From: Lactuca virosa
Lineage: Eukaryota > Streptophyta > Magnoliopsida > Asterales > Asteraceae
NCBI GenBank assembly: GCA_928212115.1
Contig: CAKMRJ010005634.1
Span: forward strand, 170,732,671-170,796,670
DNA length: 64,000 bases
Reading direction: 5' to 3'
The notes under the pieces are model-generated. The model searched no databases, was not told where the DNA came from, and was given only the letters and a program-made list of their open reading frames with translations. The translations under genes and the position numbers were made by a program. Positions 1 to 10,189 of the stretch are shown piece after piece. The stretch's first letter is position 1, and each line of letters begins with the position of its first letter.

Positions 1-1074
1 GAGTTTGTAAAGCATTTGGTATGTAAAAGAGTTTGTAAAAGCATTTGTATGTAAAAGAGTTGTAAAAGTATTGGACATGTAAAGTTTGACAAACAGTTTG
101 AAAAGTAGTTTGTGTGATAACACAGTTTGAAAGTACGAAATCCACTGTTTGGTAGTTATTACCACATGTGATTGAATAAAATATTGATATATAACTCTCA
201 ACTTTGTCCCCCCCCCCCCCATAAAAACATTTAAAAATATTTAAAAGGTTAATTAAGGGTATGAACTCACCTGTAGTGAGTGGTTTGAATGAAGGATTGG
301 TATAGGATGCTAAGTGTCAAGTGAAGACTTGAGCAACACACGCGGATCCTATTTAACATATAATGATACATATATGAATATAATTAGTGCTTATAACAAC
401 TATTATTGAATTGAAACCACCTAGGGACTATTAACACTTATTTTGAAGTGTTACAACCAATATATGATTGTATATAGAGGGGTATATTTGGCTATACACG
501 GGAGTGTATGGTCAAAATACACACTATTTGTGTGTGTGCGGCCGGGGTGTGCGGCCAGGATGTGTGTGCGGCCGCACACTCCCTATGGAATGTGCCAAAA
601 CGTATTTTAAGGCTTTAGGACTCAACTAGGAAGGTTTCTTGCTTCATGCTTTAGCCTTATATGGAGTTCATTGCCATTTTTGGACCTGAAAATGGTGTGT
701 GCGGCTACACTTGGTGTGTGCGGCCGTACACACTTGAAGATATATGAAATGGCGTTTTTTCATGTGTAAATTCAAGGGTCTTTAGCTTATACAAGCTATT
801 GCAAGTGTATACCCGATTTAGAGAGGCTTAAAAGTGTAGTTAAAAAGCCCCAAAAGTAGTGTGTGTTCTTGGTGTTCTAACATTAAATGGGTGTTTTCAT
901 GGATCAAATCAAGGGAAAAGGCTAGATAAGGTCATGTATTAGCTAAACAAAGAAGGAATCACTCACTTGATTGAAGTTTGAAGTGAAACTTTGGATGATA
1001 CTTGAGAGAAAAACGAGTTCTAGCCTTGAAGAAGTGAAAAAGTATTCTAAAATGACAAGTGTTGAATATATATG

Positions 1075-1556
1075 GGAGAGTGGTGCGGTTGGGATGGGGG
1101 TGTGGCCGCACACACCTGGTGTGGGGCCGTACACTCAAGTGTGCGGCCGCACACTCCATGTGTTGGAGTGTTTAGCCCAATTTTGCTTGATATGCATCGT
1201 GTGATCCCATTTCTAGGTTTCTACCTTAATTGTACTGGGTTTAGAACACTCAAATAGACCCCAAACAGTGCTAAAAGCTAGCGAAACGAGTCTATCTTTG
1301 ATTAAATTGNNNNNNNNNNNNNGAGTGTGCGGTTGGATGGGTGTGTGGCCGCACACACCTGTGTGTGGCCGTACACTCAAGTGTGCGGCCGCACACTCCA
1401 TGTGTTGGAGTGTTTAGCCCAATTTTGCTTGATATGCATCGTGTGATCCCATTTCTAGGTTTCTACCTTAATTGTACTGGGTTTAACACTCAAATAGACC
1501 CCATAGACAACAGTGCTAAAAGCTAGCGAAACGAGTCTATCTTTGATTAAATTGAT
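1075..1556. repeat. Duplicated LTR segment on both sides of an N gap
   Basis: About 230 bp before the gap (from roughly 1075 to 1309) recur almost unchanged after it (1323 to about 1556). The matching stretch of the other LTR copy, 9360-9600, has it once. Failed merging of overlapping contig ends explains this better than a biological duplication. Confidence 0.75.
1310..1322. other. Assembly gap (13 N)
   Basis: Thirteen ambiguous bases lie between two near-identical copies of the same LTR segment. The true sequence probably has a single copy and no missing bases. Confidence 0.95.
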
Positions 1557-1590
1557 CCATTGATCGAGATAGAAATTTCGGGTTGTCACA

Positions 1591-1602
1591 TCATCCCCTG
1601 TT
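1591..1602 (-). other. Polypurine tract of element B
   Basis: On the minus strand this reads AACAGGGGATGA directly before the LTR start TGTGACAACC. Its position and purine content fit the plus-strand primer of an LTR retrotransposon. Confidence 0.75.
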
Positions 1603-1629
1603 AGAAGAATTTCGTCCCGAAATTAGAGT

Positions 1630-2760
1630 TTAAGCAAATAAGTAGTTACAAATAACTAAGTAAAAAGACGAGGATGTTTCAGTTTCATCTGATCCTCTCG
1701 CTCCCAAGTGAAATTCAGGTCCTCGCTTGGCGTTCCAGCGAACCTTCACCATCGGGATACGGCTTTGCTTTGTTTGCTTGACCTCTCGGTCGATGATCTC
1801 TACAGGTTCTTCCACGAAGTTGAGGCTCTCGTTGATCTCGATCTCGTCGAGTGGGATTACAAGAGTGTCGTTGGACGGACACTTTTTCAAGTTCGAGACG
1901 TGGAAAGTAGAATGTACGTTACTGAGTTCACGAGGTAAGTTAAGTTTGTAAACGACAGGGCCGATTCTAGCGAGAATCTCGAAAGGCCCTATGTACCTTG
2001 GATTTAGCTTTCCATGCTTTCCAAAGCGTATTAAGCCCTTCCAGGGTGAGACCTTCAATAGAACACGGTCGCCCACCTGGAATTCCAACGGTTTCCTTCG
2101 TTTTATCTGCGTAGCTTTTCTGTCGGTCTCTAGAGCTTTCAATCGTTCACGAATCTGAACGATCTCCTCTGTCGTTTCCCGAATGATCTCCGGACCCATG
2201 ATAGTGCTTTCAGGAACTTGTCCTTTAGCTAACTGGGTATCACCCACTTCAGCCCAGCACAGAGGGGATCTACACTTCCGGCCATAGAGGGCCTCGAATG
2301 GAGCAGTCTTTATGCTCGTGTGATAACTGTTGTTGTAGGAAAACTCGACAAAGGGTAAATGAGTATCCCATGCTTTCCCAAAGTCGATCACACAGGCTCG
2401 TAACATATCTTCCAAGGTTTGGATAGTCCTCTCACTTTGTCCGTCGGTATGTGGATGGTAGGCTGTACTCATGTCCAGCCTAGTTCCTAGGGAACTTTTT
2501 AGCGACTGCCAGAACCTCGAAGTGAATCTACTATCTCTGTCCGAGATAGTGGATATGGGAACACCGTGCAGTCGTACAATCTCCCTTATGCAAGTTCGTG
2601 TAAGCTTCTCCATCTTGTCTGTTTCTTTGATAGGCAGGAAGTGTGCGGATTTGGTCAATCTGTCGATGATGACCCATATGGTATCAAGTCCACCCGTTGT
2701 CTTGGGCAACTTGGTTATGAAGTCCATAGTGATCCGCTCCACTTCCATTCAGGTATCTCC
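1630..2760 (-). pseudogene. Gypsy B integrase with C-terminal chromodomain, frameshifted
   Basis: This is the integrase of a Ty3/Gypsy chromovirus, which inserts the cDNA copy into the genome. The catalytic D,D,E positions are visible: D in MDFITKLP, D in SDRDSRFTS and E in GQSERTIQTLED. The GPY/F-like region (VLLKVSPWKGLIRFGKHGKL) and the start of the chromodomain (MVKVRWNAKRGPEF) follow. After GPEF the reading frame slips, because one extra T (plus-strand A) hides the expected TWERED chromodomain residues in another frame. The open frame upstream is otherwise long. The same extra base occurs in the second tail copy at 9635-9777. The residues are clear, so the family call is firm. Confidence 0.93.
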
Positions 2761-2876
2761 GGTTGTTGTAGTAATCCTGACGGTTTCCTGGTATTCGACC
2801 TTGACCTTGGTGCAAGTAGGCATTTACTCACGAAGGTAGCAATCTCTGCTTTCATGTTAGGCCACAGTATAGCTTT

Positions 2877-3137
2877 TTAAGATCCAAGATACATCTTATC
2901 TGAACCTGGGTGGACGGAATAACGAGTGTTGTGCGCCTCGTTCATGACCAAGTCTCTGAAACCACCGTGTTTTAGTGTCCAGATCCGATCCATGAGATAT
3001 AAGGCTCCGCCACCCTTGACTTCCAAGTTCTTATCCATCCCTCTCAGGGATTCACCCGCCACATTTTCAGGTTTCAAAGCGTCGAGCTGAGCCTCCTTAA
3101 TTTGTGTGGACAAGTGTGAATGGATAGTCATAGTCAA
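2877..3137 (-). pseudogene. Gypsy B integrase N-terminal (H2C2 zinc-binding) region, broken
   Basis: The frame encodes the linker after RNase H and the beginning of integrase, including EAHNTRYSVHPGSDKMY, the usual lead into the HHCC zinc-binding domain. It stops just after that motif. The following zinc-finger residues are scattered over other frames up to the integrase core at about 2750. It belongs between the RNase H at 3183-3680 and the integrase core at 1630-2760, so the order is normal for minus-strand Gypsy pol. Confidence 0.85.
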
Positions 3138-3182
3138 TGATTTGACTTTACGACTAGATAGTTTTCTTTCCGACTTAGGGCG

Positions 3183-3680
3183 TCAGCTACTATGGTGGCT
3201 TACCTGATGATAGCGAATTTCGCATTCGTAGTCACTGAGTAGCTCGACCCACCGTCGTTGTCTCATGTTGAGCTCCTTCTGGTCGAATATGTGTTGTAGG
3301 CTTTTGTGGTCTGTAAAGATAGTGCTTTTTGCACCATATAGGTAGTGTCTCCAGATCTTCAGAGCAAACTCAACTGCTCCTAACTCAAGATCGTGGGTAG
3401 TGTAGTTCACCTCGTGTGCCTTTAGCTGTCTCGAGGCATAGGCGATGACCTTACCTCGTTGCATCAGAACACAACCGAGCCCTTGATTTGACGCATCGCA
3501 ATAGACCACGAAGTCTTCTTTCCCTTCGGGGTGGGACAGTATTGGTGCGGTGCACAAGGCTCGCTTGAGCGATTGGAACGCTCTCTCCTGCTTCTCTTCC
3601 CAGTCAAAGGCCACGCCCTTCTGGGTCAGGGTTGTGAGAGGTGTTGCAATTCGGGAGAAGTTCTGCTCTAACTGAATCTA
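3183..3680 (-). pseudogene. Gypsy B RNase H domain with the end of the RT connection
   Basis: The translation carries the plant Gypsy RNase H signature: FVVYCDASNQGLGCVLMQ, VIAYASRQLK, the THDLELGAVEFALKIWRHYLYG block and FTDHKSLQHIFDQKELNMRQRRW. Just upstream on the minus strand the RT connection (FIENFSRIATPLTTLTQKG) is still readable across a break near 3650-3680. The fingers and palm of reverse transcriptase, including the FIDD motif, are absent from the adjoining sequence. An internal deletion has therefore removed RT, and this copy could not copy itself. Confidence 0.9.
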
Positions 3681-4540
3681 TTTTTCTCGATCGATGAGAA
3701 GGCATTTGATTGGATTCTAAGTTTATCCGTATGGCAGTATGATCACTCGTAGTCTTGGGCAGTCTCCGTCCTAAAGTTCATATCAGAAGTCATATTGGGT
3801 TCATCCATCACATCTTCGTGTATACGAGTCGTATATAATTAAGACTGAAAAGGCAGTCAAATAAATGATTCTTCTTTAAGCTTACATCCAAACAAGGAAA
3901 AGAAGTTAAAGCGGAATCATCAATTCTAAGCCTGTAGAACCTTGATTATATACCACCCTTGCGTATACCTTCCCCAGCGATAGATCAATCGTATGGATCT
4001 TCGGGTTGAGCTTGACGTGTTGTACGAGTGGTACTCCGGGGAGGTTTGCTGCGGAGTCTTCGGGAAGGAGACGAATCATAAGGTACTCTCTGCATGAGCA
4101 CCTCGGAGTCATGGAATGACGGCTTCGCTAGAAAGGCGATTTCGGAGAAAAGAATTTACGCATGAAACTGGCATTGTGAGGATCGAATTTACTCAAGTTA
4201 AACGATAATGTCGGAATACTCAGAATAAAAGGCGTTAGACTAGATCATAAAGGTGTCACAAAACATCACGGTGCAACTTTTACAGAGTTTAAGTACTTTA
4301 GTTTTATCTATAAGACTACTGCTTGCGAACAGGGTATACTACAAAAGCAAGTACACGCACGCACACGAGAGTCCCTTGACTGACGGATCTCGCCAAAAAG
4401 ATAAGACTCGAGTTGCACTAGTTTTTAAACAGTTTATAAGTCTACTATTACGAAACCCCTAGTATTTCAACGTGGATCCGGAGTAGTCTCTCCTGCGGCT
4501 GTGATCCTTAGTATCTTCCCGTCTACGCCAGAGTTCTTCG
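3681..4540 (-). pseudogene. Degraded protease-to-RT zone of element B
   Basis: About 860 bp where intact chromoviruses carry roughly 2 kb of protease and RT. One minus-strand frame (3906-4112) contains PEDSAANLPGVPLVQHV, resembling the PEDLPGLPP..RQVEF segment that normally links protease to RT. The rest has no readable domain. I read this as internal deletion plus decay. An unrelated insertion cannot be excluded. Confidence 0.5.
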
Positions 4541-5294
4541 TTATTGGACAATCCTTTTGAGATGCCCTATCTCACCACATAAATGACATATCTGGCTTGA
4601 CCCAGCATCAGTGGTGGAAGTGAATTGTCGGGTCGGAGTTATGTGGACACTGTTGTTTTCGTTGTTCGTCCTTTTCAAACAATTTTTCTTAAAGTGCCCG
4701 ATTTCACAAATCATCAAGCAAGCCCTGGTTGACTCCGATGTCAGGGACTTGAGCGATGGGTCGTGCCGGTGCTCCACAGCTACGAGCATGGTGCCCTATT
4801 TTGTGGCAATTGCAGCATTGCATTTCATGGCAAGCCCCATTATGATGAAAGCTACACTTGTCACACTTCGGAGTTTTCCCTCGTATGGTCTGATCGGTGC
4901 TGGGATGGCAGGGGCTGCCACTTGTTGCTGTTTCATGGCAAGTCTTTGGGATCGCTTGCGCTCCTTTTGGGCTTGGCACTTTCATTTCCTTTTCTCGTTT
5001 TCGGTTTTTGGCTACAAGTCTGTGACTGTTATCATTTGTTGGTTCCCGGATTGTTACAACGATCCGAATTGTCAACCCCCTGCCAGTCTTGCTTGCGTTG
5101 TTAGCGTTGAGATTTGCAAGGATAGCTGTCACGGCAGCTGATACCGTTGCTTGGAAGGTAGCGGCGTCGATATGAAGGATAGGGGTTTCGTTGCTTGGCT
5201 GGTTATTTCTGGGTGACGACATGATTCTGTTATACAAACGAAAATGAGTTCGTGAGTGATTATGGTTGAACCTAGATGTATTTCGACCATTCAT
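4541..5294 (-). pseudogene. Gypsy B gag nucleocapsid region with zinc knuckles
   Basis: Two overlapping minus-strand frames cover the C-terminal half of gag, the structural protein that packages the RNA. One knuckle is intact: CCNCHKIGHHARSC fits CX2CX4HX4C. It is preceded by CDKCSFHHNGAC. Two further knuckles (CEIGHFKKNC and CHLCGEIGHLKRIV) are damaged and lie after a frameshift near 4700-4790. The upstream part (ATFQATVSAAVTAILANL) resembles gag sequence preceding the nucleocapsid in plant chromoviruses. The middle of gag is shorter than expected, suggesting deletions. Confidence 0.82.
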
Positions 5295-5671
5295 TCAAAG
5301 AGTAGGGGTAAGTTCTCGAGGGTTTGACCTACATCCCTATGATGCAGTCCTAGTAAAGTGTAGAAGTAAGTTCATAGAATGGTTGTAAGACAATTGTTAT
5401 CCAACCTTCGAAAAGAATTGGAAGGAATCCTTGAGCTAATTCACCATAGCTCATAATTTGACGGAGTGTGCCTAGGTAGGATCCTAACGATAGCAAAACG
5501 AAAGTATTTGACAAGGATTGGTACAGAATTTAGCCGACCGTCAATATCAGTGATATTTAAGATGTAATACATTGGGAAAATGACCTTGAAGTAGTCTTCC
5601 ATCATATCCGAAGTAGTAAAGTTTTGACGGCATTTTGGTCTAACTAGAAAGTACTTACAGTACAGAGTTAT
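5295..5671 (-). other. Inner part of element B gag region, no clear coding
   Basis: Between the two readable gag pieces there is about 380 bp with no frame I can assign. By position it should encode the capsid core, so it is probably decayed gag. Confidence 0.4.
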
Positions 5672-6373
5672 TTACCTAGAAAAGTGGTACTTAGAGTATA
5701 GTAGGAAGACTACTCTTTCAACAGGAAAGAAAGTAGAACATCTCCTACTGGTGGTGGTATCCCTTGGGTGAACCCTCAGTTCAGCCAGCTGACGCTCCAT
5801 ATCAAGTAGGTACCTTTCGTACACCCTCTGGCGTACTCGGAGCTCTATGACTTCAGCTCGAGTTTCAGCTAGCTCTTGCTGCAGGGTCTCATGGTCTCCT
5901 CTAGACCTCTCACGAGCATCTTCCAGACGAATGGTGCGGATGGTATGCATCCTCGCATTGGTGACAACTTCTGTGATTTGATGGAGAGCTGTCCTGCCCT
6001 GAATCTCGTTTCGAGCCACTCTGCGGACCAGGATTGGTAAGACTCTGTCTGCTGAGCCTCCTTCACTCAGGTCATAAAAGCTTTGGTCTCCATTGAATGG
6101 CATGGGCTGGTCCTGCTCTTGGATCCATGTCTTCAAGCTTTCCACCCATGGAGGTGTCGGGCCTTGAAAAGCCTGACGAGGGTTAGGATTTGGGACAGGA
6201 GCCATCGGGGGTAGGTTCTCAACTTCAGGATCGGAGTCAGAACCATCTGCAAAGCCTTCAGCCTGGTGACCATCCACAGGGATTGGGCGACCATTTTCTA
6301 GCTCGGCTTCAAACCCTCATTCATTACCTGGGTTAGGGAAGTACAAGTTGTCGTGGGGATGGAATCCGGCCAT
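5672..6373 (-). pseudogene. Gypsy B gag N-terminal region
   Basis: An ATG on the minus strand at 6373 (MAGFHPHDNLYFPNP) begins a frame that meets one early stop and then runs on through an acidic proline-rich stretch. This is followed by a predicted coiled coil rich in R, E and L (about ERSRGDHETLQQELAETRAE to RQLAELRV). The last residues before 5672 no longer look like gag. It is the first coding sequence after the primer site at 6812-6823, as expected for gag. The family assignment rests on position and composition more than on strong motifs. Confidence 0.72.
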
Positions 6374-6811
6374 ATTATCTACGCGAGAAAAGGGATATAA
6401 TACATAAGCACGTAAGTAATTTATAGTAACACAAAATACCCCTATAGTATTTTAGGTTTATGTTCTGTTCTAAGGTTTTCATTGTGGTAGTGTTGGTAAG
6501 TTTTTAGACTTGTTGCAACCTCACAACCACACTTCGGCACATGCTAGTCACCCCTCAGATAATATAGTTGATCAGGCTATATCTTCCCAGTTTTGACTAT
6601 ATGTCTCTAAGTCTACTTGTGCTGCCCAACAATCGTAATACTTTTGTTCTGTCCTAGTGACACTGATTTTAGTATGAATGCAGGCATGTATACTTAATTA
6701 AATATTTTATTATTTAAAAGTATAAACTCTTGGTCAGAGTATTTTAATCCCATTGTATTTAAAGTCTATATATCTTTTATGGGTTGATATACTCAATTCA
6801 CTATAAACAAT
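6374..6811 (-). other. Untranslated leader of element B
   Basis: AT-rich sequence between the primer binding site and the gag ATG, with no coding potential on either strand. Its position matches the packaging leader of an LTR retrotransposon. Confidence 0.6.
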
Positions 6812-6823
6812 GCTCTGATACCA
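6812..6823 (-). other. Primer binding site, initiator tRNA-Met type (element B)
   Basis: The minus strand reads TGGTATCAGAGC three bases after the LTR ends in TGTGACA. This is complementary to the 3' end of plant initiator tRNA-Met, the common primer of plant LTR retrotransposons, and it fixes the direction of the element. Confidence 0.92.
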
Positions 6824-6826
6824 ATC

Positions 6827-9634
6827 TGTCACACCCCAAAACCGGAACGGCGGAAACGTTCGGGGGTGGAGGACGTCATGTTCAGTATCACAACAATGCA
6901 AAGTAGTAAACAAGCAACAACATCATCCATTGCATTAATAATATAATTTTAATACAAGTGTGTTTTGTCAAGTTAAATAGACACCAAAATATAAATCAAA
7001 ATGAAAGATGAGTCTTGAACGAGCTCCATCTTCTCTAAACCCGCATCGGTACCTGTCTACTGGTGAACCTGAAGATACAAGTTATTTTGAAAGAGAGTAT
7101 CAGCTTTAAAGCTGGTGAGATCATAAGTATTTTAGTGTCGTATTTGTATGAAAAGTATTGTAAATTGTGATGTGTAATTTTGAAAAGGTTTGAATCTCCT
7201 AGAAAACCCTATTTCCTACTAAAAGTAGCCTTCTACCAAGGCATCAGTACTATGTGTGTGTCTCTTGTAAGAGTGTGTATTTTCCCAAATCTGACTATCA
7301 TTAACCAAAAATATAGTTTTTGCATTACTGCTCATTGTGTGAAGATCACAAAGTGAATGCAATGGGGAAATAAATAGTATTGTATTTGTATTAAGTAACT
7401 ACTGCTGTACTAACTACCTTAAACCATTTGTCATTTAAAGTACATGTGATCGCCTGTACCCTGCTACCGACTCTAGAAAAACGACGATGTAAGACGTCGT
7501 AAGAAATGACGTTGGGCACCCGTAGACTTGCAAGTCCCACTGTAGCGAGCAGCAAGGTGTAGGATAGTCAATCCAGTATAGATCTATACACAAACTCATA
7601 CGCCCCCACTTAAGGAGATTCTGGATACAAAACGGGCCGGACAGGTGATGCCATGCCCCGTTACGTGGCTCACATAACCGTATAATGTCTTGTATATGTA
7701 TTGTATGTACTAGCTGTATTGTATGTTCTCTTCTGTCTAGTATGTTTGTATGTTCTCTCTTTATGGTATTGTATGTTCTCTCTGTATGGTATTGTATGTT
7801 TCTCTCTCTGTCTAGCATGTATGTTTTCTTGTAAACGTTAGTATGTACTAGCTTTGTAATGTATAGACTCATGTATGAACTGACTCATTGTATGTTCCAT
7901 TGTTCTAGTAATAGTATTAGTACTTCCCTAAACTACGCCTATTGTAGCTTACTAGTAATGTGATTTGTATGTATGAACATATCTGTATACCTTTGCTACC
8001 CAAAGGTATTGAATAGAAAGAAGGAACTTTTATATCTATATACATATACATAATATATAACTAGGATTCAAACGACCTTCAGACAATAACCGATACCCTA
8101 AGTCCCACACCAACGAGGAACAGGAGGTAAGGTGAGTTATCAGTCCTAAGTCCTTTCAATCCTACTTATAAACTATATCTATAAAGATATACATTTAACA
8201 GAATATAAGTGTAAAAGAGTTTAAGTAAAAGTATTTGACATGTAAAAGAGTTTGATAAAAGCATTTGGTATGTAAAAGAGTTTGTAAAAGCATTTGGTAT
8301 GTAAAAGAGTTTGTAAAAGCATTTGGTATGTAAAAGAGTTTGTAAAAGTATTGGACATGTAAAAGAGTTTGACAAAACAGTTGAAAGTAGTTTGTGGCTA
8401 ACCAGTTTGAAAGTACGAAATCCACTTTTTTGGTAGTTATTCATCACATGTGATTGATATAATAACTATAAAAGATCAACTTGTATCCCCCCCCCCCAAT
8501 AAAAGCATTGAAAAACAATTAAAAGGTTAATTAAGGGGTATGAACTCACATGTAGTGAGTGGTTTAAATGAACGGATTGTATAGGATGCTAAGTGTCAAG
8601 TGAAGACTTGAGCACACACGTGGATCCTATTTAACATATAATGAGACATATATGAATATAATTAGTGCTTATAACAACTAATTATTGAATTAAAACCACC
8701 TTAGGGACTATTAAACACTTATTTTGAAGTGTTACAACCATATATGATTGTATATAAGGGGTATATGGCTATACAAGGGAGTGTATGGTCAAAATACACA
8801 CTATTTGTGTGTGTGCGGCCAGGATGTGTGTGTGGCCGCACACTCCCTATGGAATGTGCCAAAACGTATTTTAAGGCTTTAGGACTCAACTAGGAAGGTT
8901 TCTTGCTTCATGCTTTAGCCTTATATGGAGTTCATTGCCATTTTTGGACCTAAAAATGGTGTGTGCGTTTACACTTGGTGTGTGCGGTCGTACACATGGT
9001 GTGTGCGGTCGTACACACTTGAAGATCATATGAAATGGCGTTTTTCATGTGTAAATTCAAGGGTCTTTAGCTTCTAACAAGCTATTGCAAGTGTATACCC
9101 GATTTAGAGGCTTAAAAGTGTAGTTAAAAGCCCCAAAAGTAGTGTGTGTTCTTGGTGTTCTTGGTGTTCTAACAACAAATGGGTGTTTTCATGGATCAAA
9201 TCAAGGGAAAAGGCTAGATAAGGTCATGTATTAGCTAAACAAAGAAGGAATCACTCACTTGATTGATTTTTGAAGTGAAACTTTGGATGATACTTGAGAG
9301 AAAAACGAGTTCTAGCCTTGAAGAAGTGAAAAAGTATTCAAAAATGACAAGTGTTGAATATATATGGGAGAGTGTGCGGTTGGGATGGGTGTGCGGCCGC
9401 ACACACCTGTGTGTGGCCGTACACTCAAGTGTGCGTCCGCACACTCCATGTGTTGGAGTATTGGCCCGATTTTGCTTGATATGCATCGTGTTACCCCATT
9501 TCTAGGTTTCTACCTTAATTGTACTGGGTTTAGAACACTCAAATAGACCCCAAACAGTGCTAAAAGCTAGCGAAACGAGTCTATCTTTGATTAAATTGAT
9601 CCATTGATCGAGATAGAAATTTCGGGTTGTCACA
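6827..9634 (-). mobile_element. Complete 5' LTR of Gypsy element B (2.8 kb)
   Basis: Bounded on the plus strand by TGTCACACCCC and GGTTGTCACA, so on the coding strand it runs TGTGACAACC to GGGGTGTGACA. It contains a 29 bp-type tandem repeat (8215-8400), a pyrimidine-rich TATGTTCTCTCT-type repeat (about 7690-7870), a poly-C run (8487-8497) and a cluster of GTGTGCGGCCGCACAC palindromes (for example 9389-9404). A TATA-like element lies near 9350-9366 on the minus strand. A GTGAGT donor-like site (first G at 8549) and a CTTCAG acceptor-like site (last G at 7069) are spaced as in the other Gypsy LTRs here. Confidence 0.92.
8215..8400. repeat. Tandem repeat, unit about 29 bp, inside LTR B
   Basis: Five to six imperfect copies of a unit built on GTAAAAGAGTTTGTAAAAGC followed by ATTTGGTATG. 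The same array, cut by the window edge, opens the other LTR copy at 1-110. Confidence 0.9.
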
Positions 9635-9777
9635 TCATCCCACTGTTAGAAGGAATTTCGTCCCGAAATTAGAGTTTAAGCAAATAAGTAGTTACAAATA
9701 ACTAAGTAAAAAGACGAGGATATTTCAGTTTCATCTGATCCTCTCGCTCCCAAGTGAAATTCAGGTCCTCGCTTGGC
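9635..9777 (-). pseudogene. Second copy of the element B pol tail and polypurine tract
   Basis: This stretch is nearly identical to 1591-1737: polypurine tract, 3' untranslated bases and the end of the chromodomain frame, including the same extra base that causes the frameshift. It ends abruptly in GCTTGGC, where unrelated gag coding begins. It lies outside LTR 6827-9634, so it belongs to a second B-type copy sharing that LTR. Confidence 0.88.
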
Positions 9778-10189
9778 TTTCATGACATGTGGTTGCCAAG
9801 GCAAGTTACAAACCACATTTGCAGTGCATCAGTTCAGAGGTAGCGATGTTCGCTGTTGGAACACTTTGGGAAAAACCCTAAGCCCTAATGAGCCACTGCA
9901 ATTGACTTGGGCAGAGTTCTTGGTGCAATTCAAGCACAAGTACTGCTCGGCCCAAAATGTGCTTGAACTAGAAAACCAATTTCTAACGTTGAAGAAGGGA
10001 AGTATGACCATTGATGAATACACAAATAACTTCACAGACAAAATGGAGTTTGCTTTGCGTGTTGTCCCAGATGAGCTGACAAAAATTAACAGGTACGCAA
10101 AGGGACTTCCATGGGAGTATGCGGTGCCAGTGCATCAGGCACTTACTTTGGAGGCAGCTATATGGGCTACCAAGTCTGTTAAGATATGA
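9773..10189 (+). pseudogene. Gypsy A gag capsid region, 5' truncated
   Basis: The frame encodes a retrotransposon gag capsid segment: WAEFLVQFKHKYCSAQNV, EFLTLKKGSMTIDEY-like sequence and FTDKMEFALRVVPDE. This matches the conserved gag domain of plant Gypsy elements, which builds the virus-like particle. The true gag start and the whole 5' LTR are missing, because the frame begins at a breakpoint next to B's tail (about 9777). The first ATG at 9773 arises from the junction and is not a native start. A frameshift near 10186 separates it from the rest of gag. Confidence 0.85.

Larger units (their letters stand above)
1..1590 (-). mobile_element. 3' LTR of Gypsy element B, cut by the window edge
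   Basis: The segment is nearly collinear with about 1.4 kb of the complete LTR at 6827-9634, allowing for the duplication around the N gap. It ends on the plus strand in GGTTGTCACA, the reverse of a TGTGACAACC LTR start, and a polypurine tract adjoins it at 1591-1602. It holds part of a tandem repeat (1-110), a poly-C run (209-220), a donor-like GTGAGT on the minus strand (first G at 270) and several GTGTGCGGCCGCACAC-type palindromes. The promoter would lie near 1065-1075, where the minus strand reads a TATA-like ATATATAT. The rest of the LTR lies outside the window. Confidence 0.9.

Noticed and set aside
943..1530. Short frames at 943-1159 and 1213-1526 on both strands
   Set aside because: They arise from the GTGTGCGGCCGCACAC palindromes in LTR B. 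Some cross the N gap, and the same frames recur in the other LTR.
4611..5141. Long plus-strand frames (176 and 113 codons) with hydrophobic stretches
   Set aside because: They are antisense to the gag zinc-knuckle region of element B. The minus strand shows a CX2CX4HX4C motif and the plus strand shows no domain.
8215..8400. Regular repeats that could suggest a CRISPR-like array
   Set aside because: The units are contiguous without unique spacers, the genome is a plant's and the array lies in an LTR. It is a tandem repeat.
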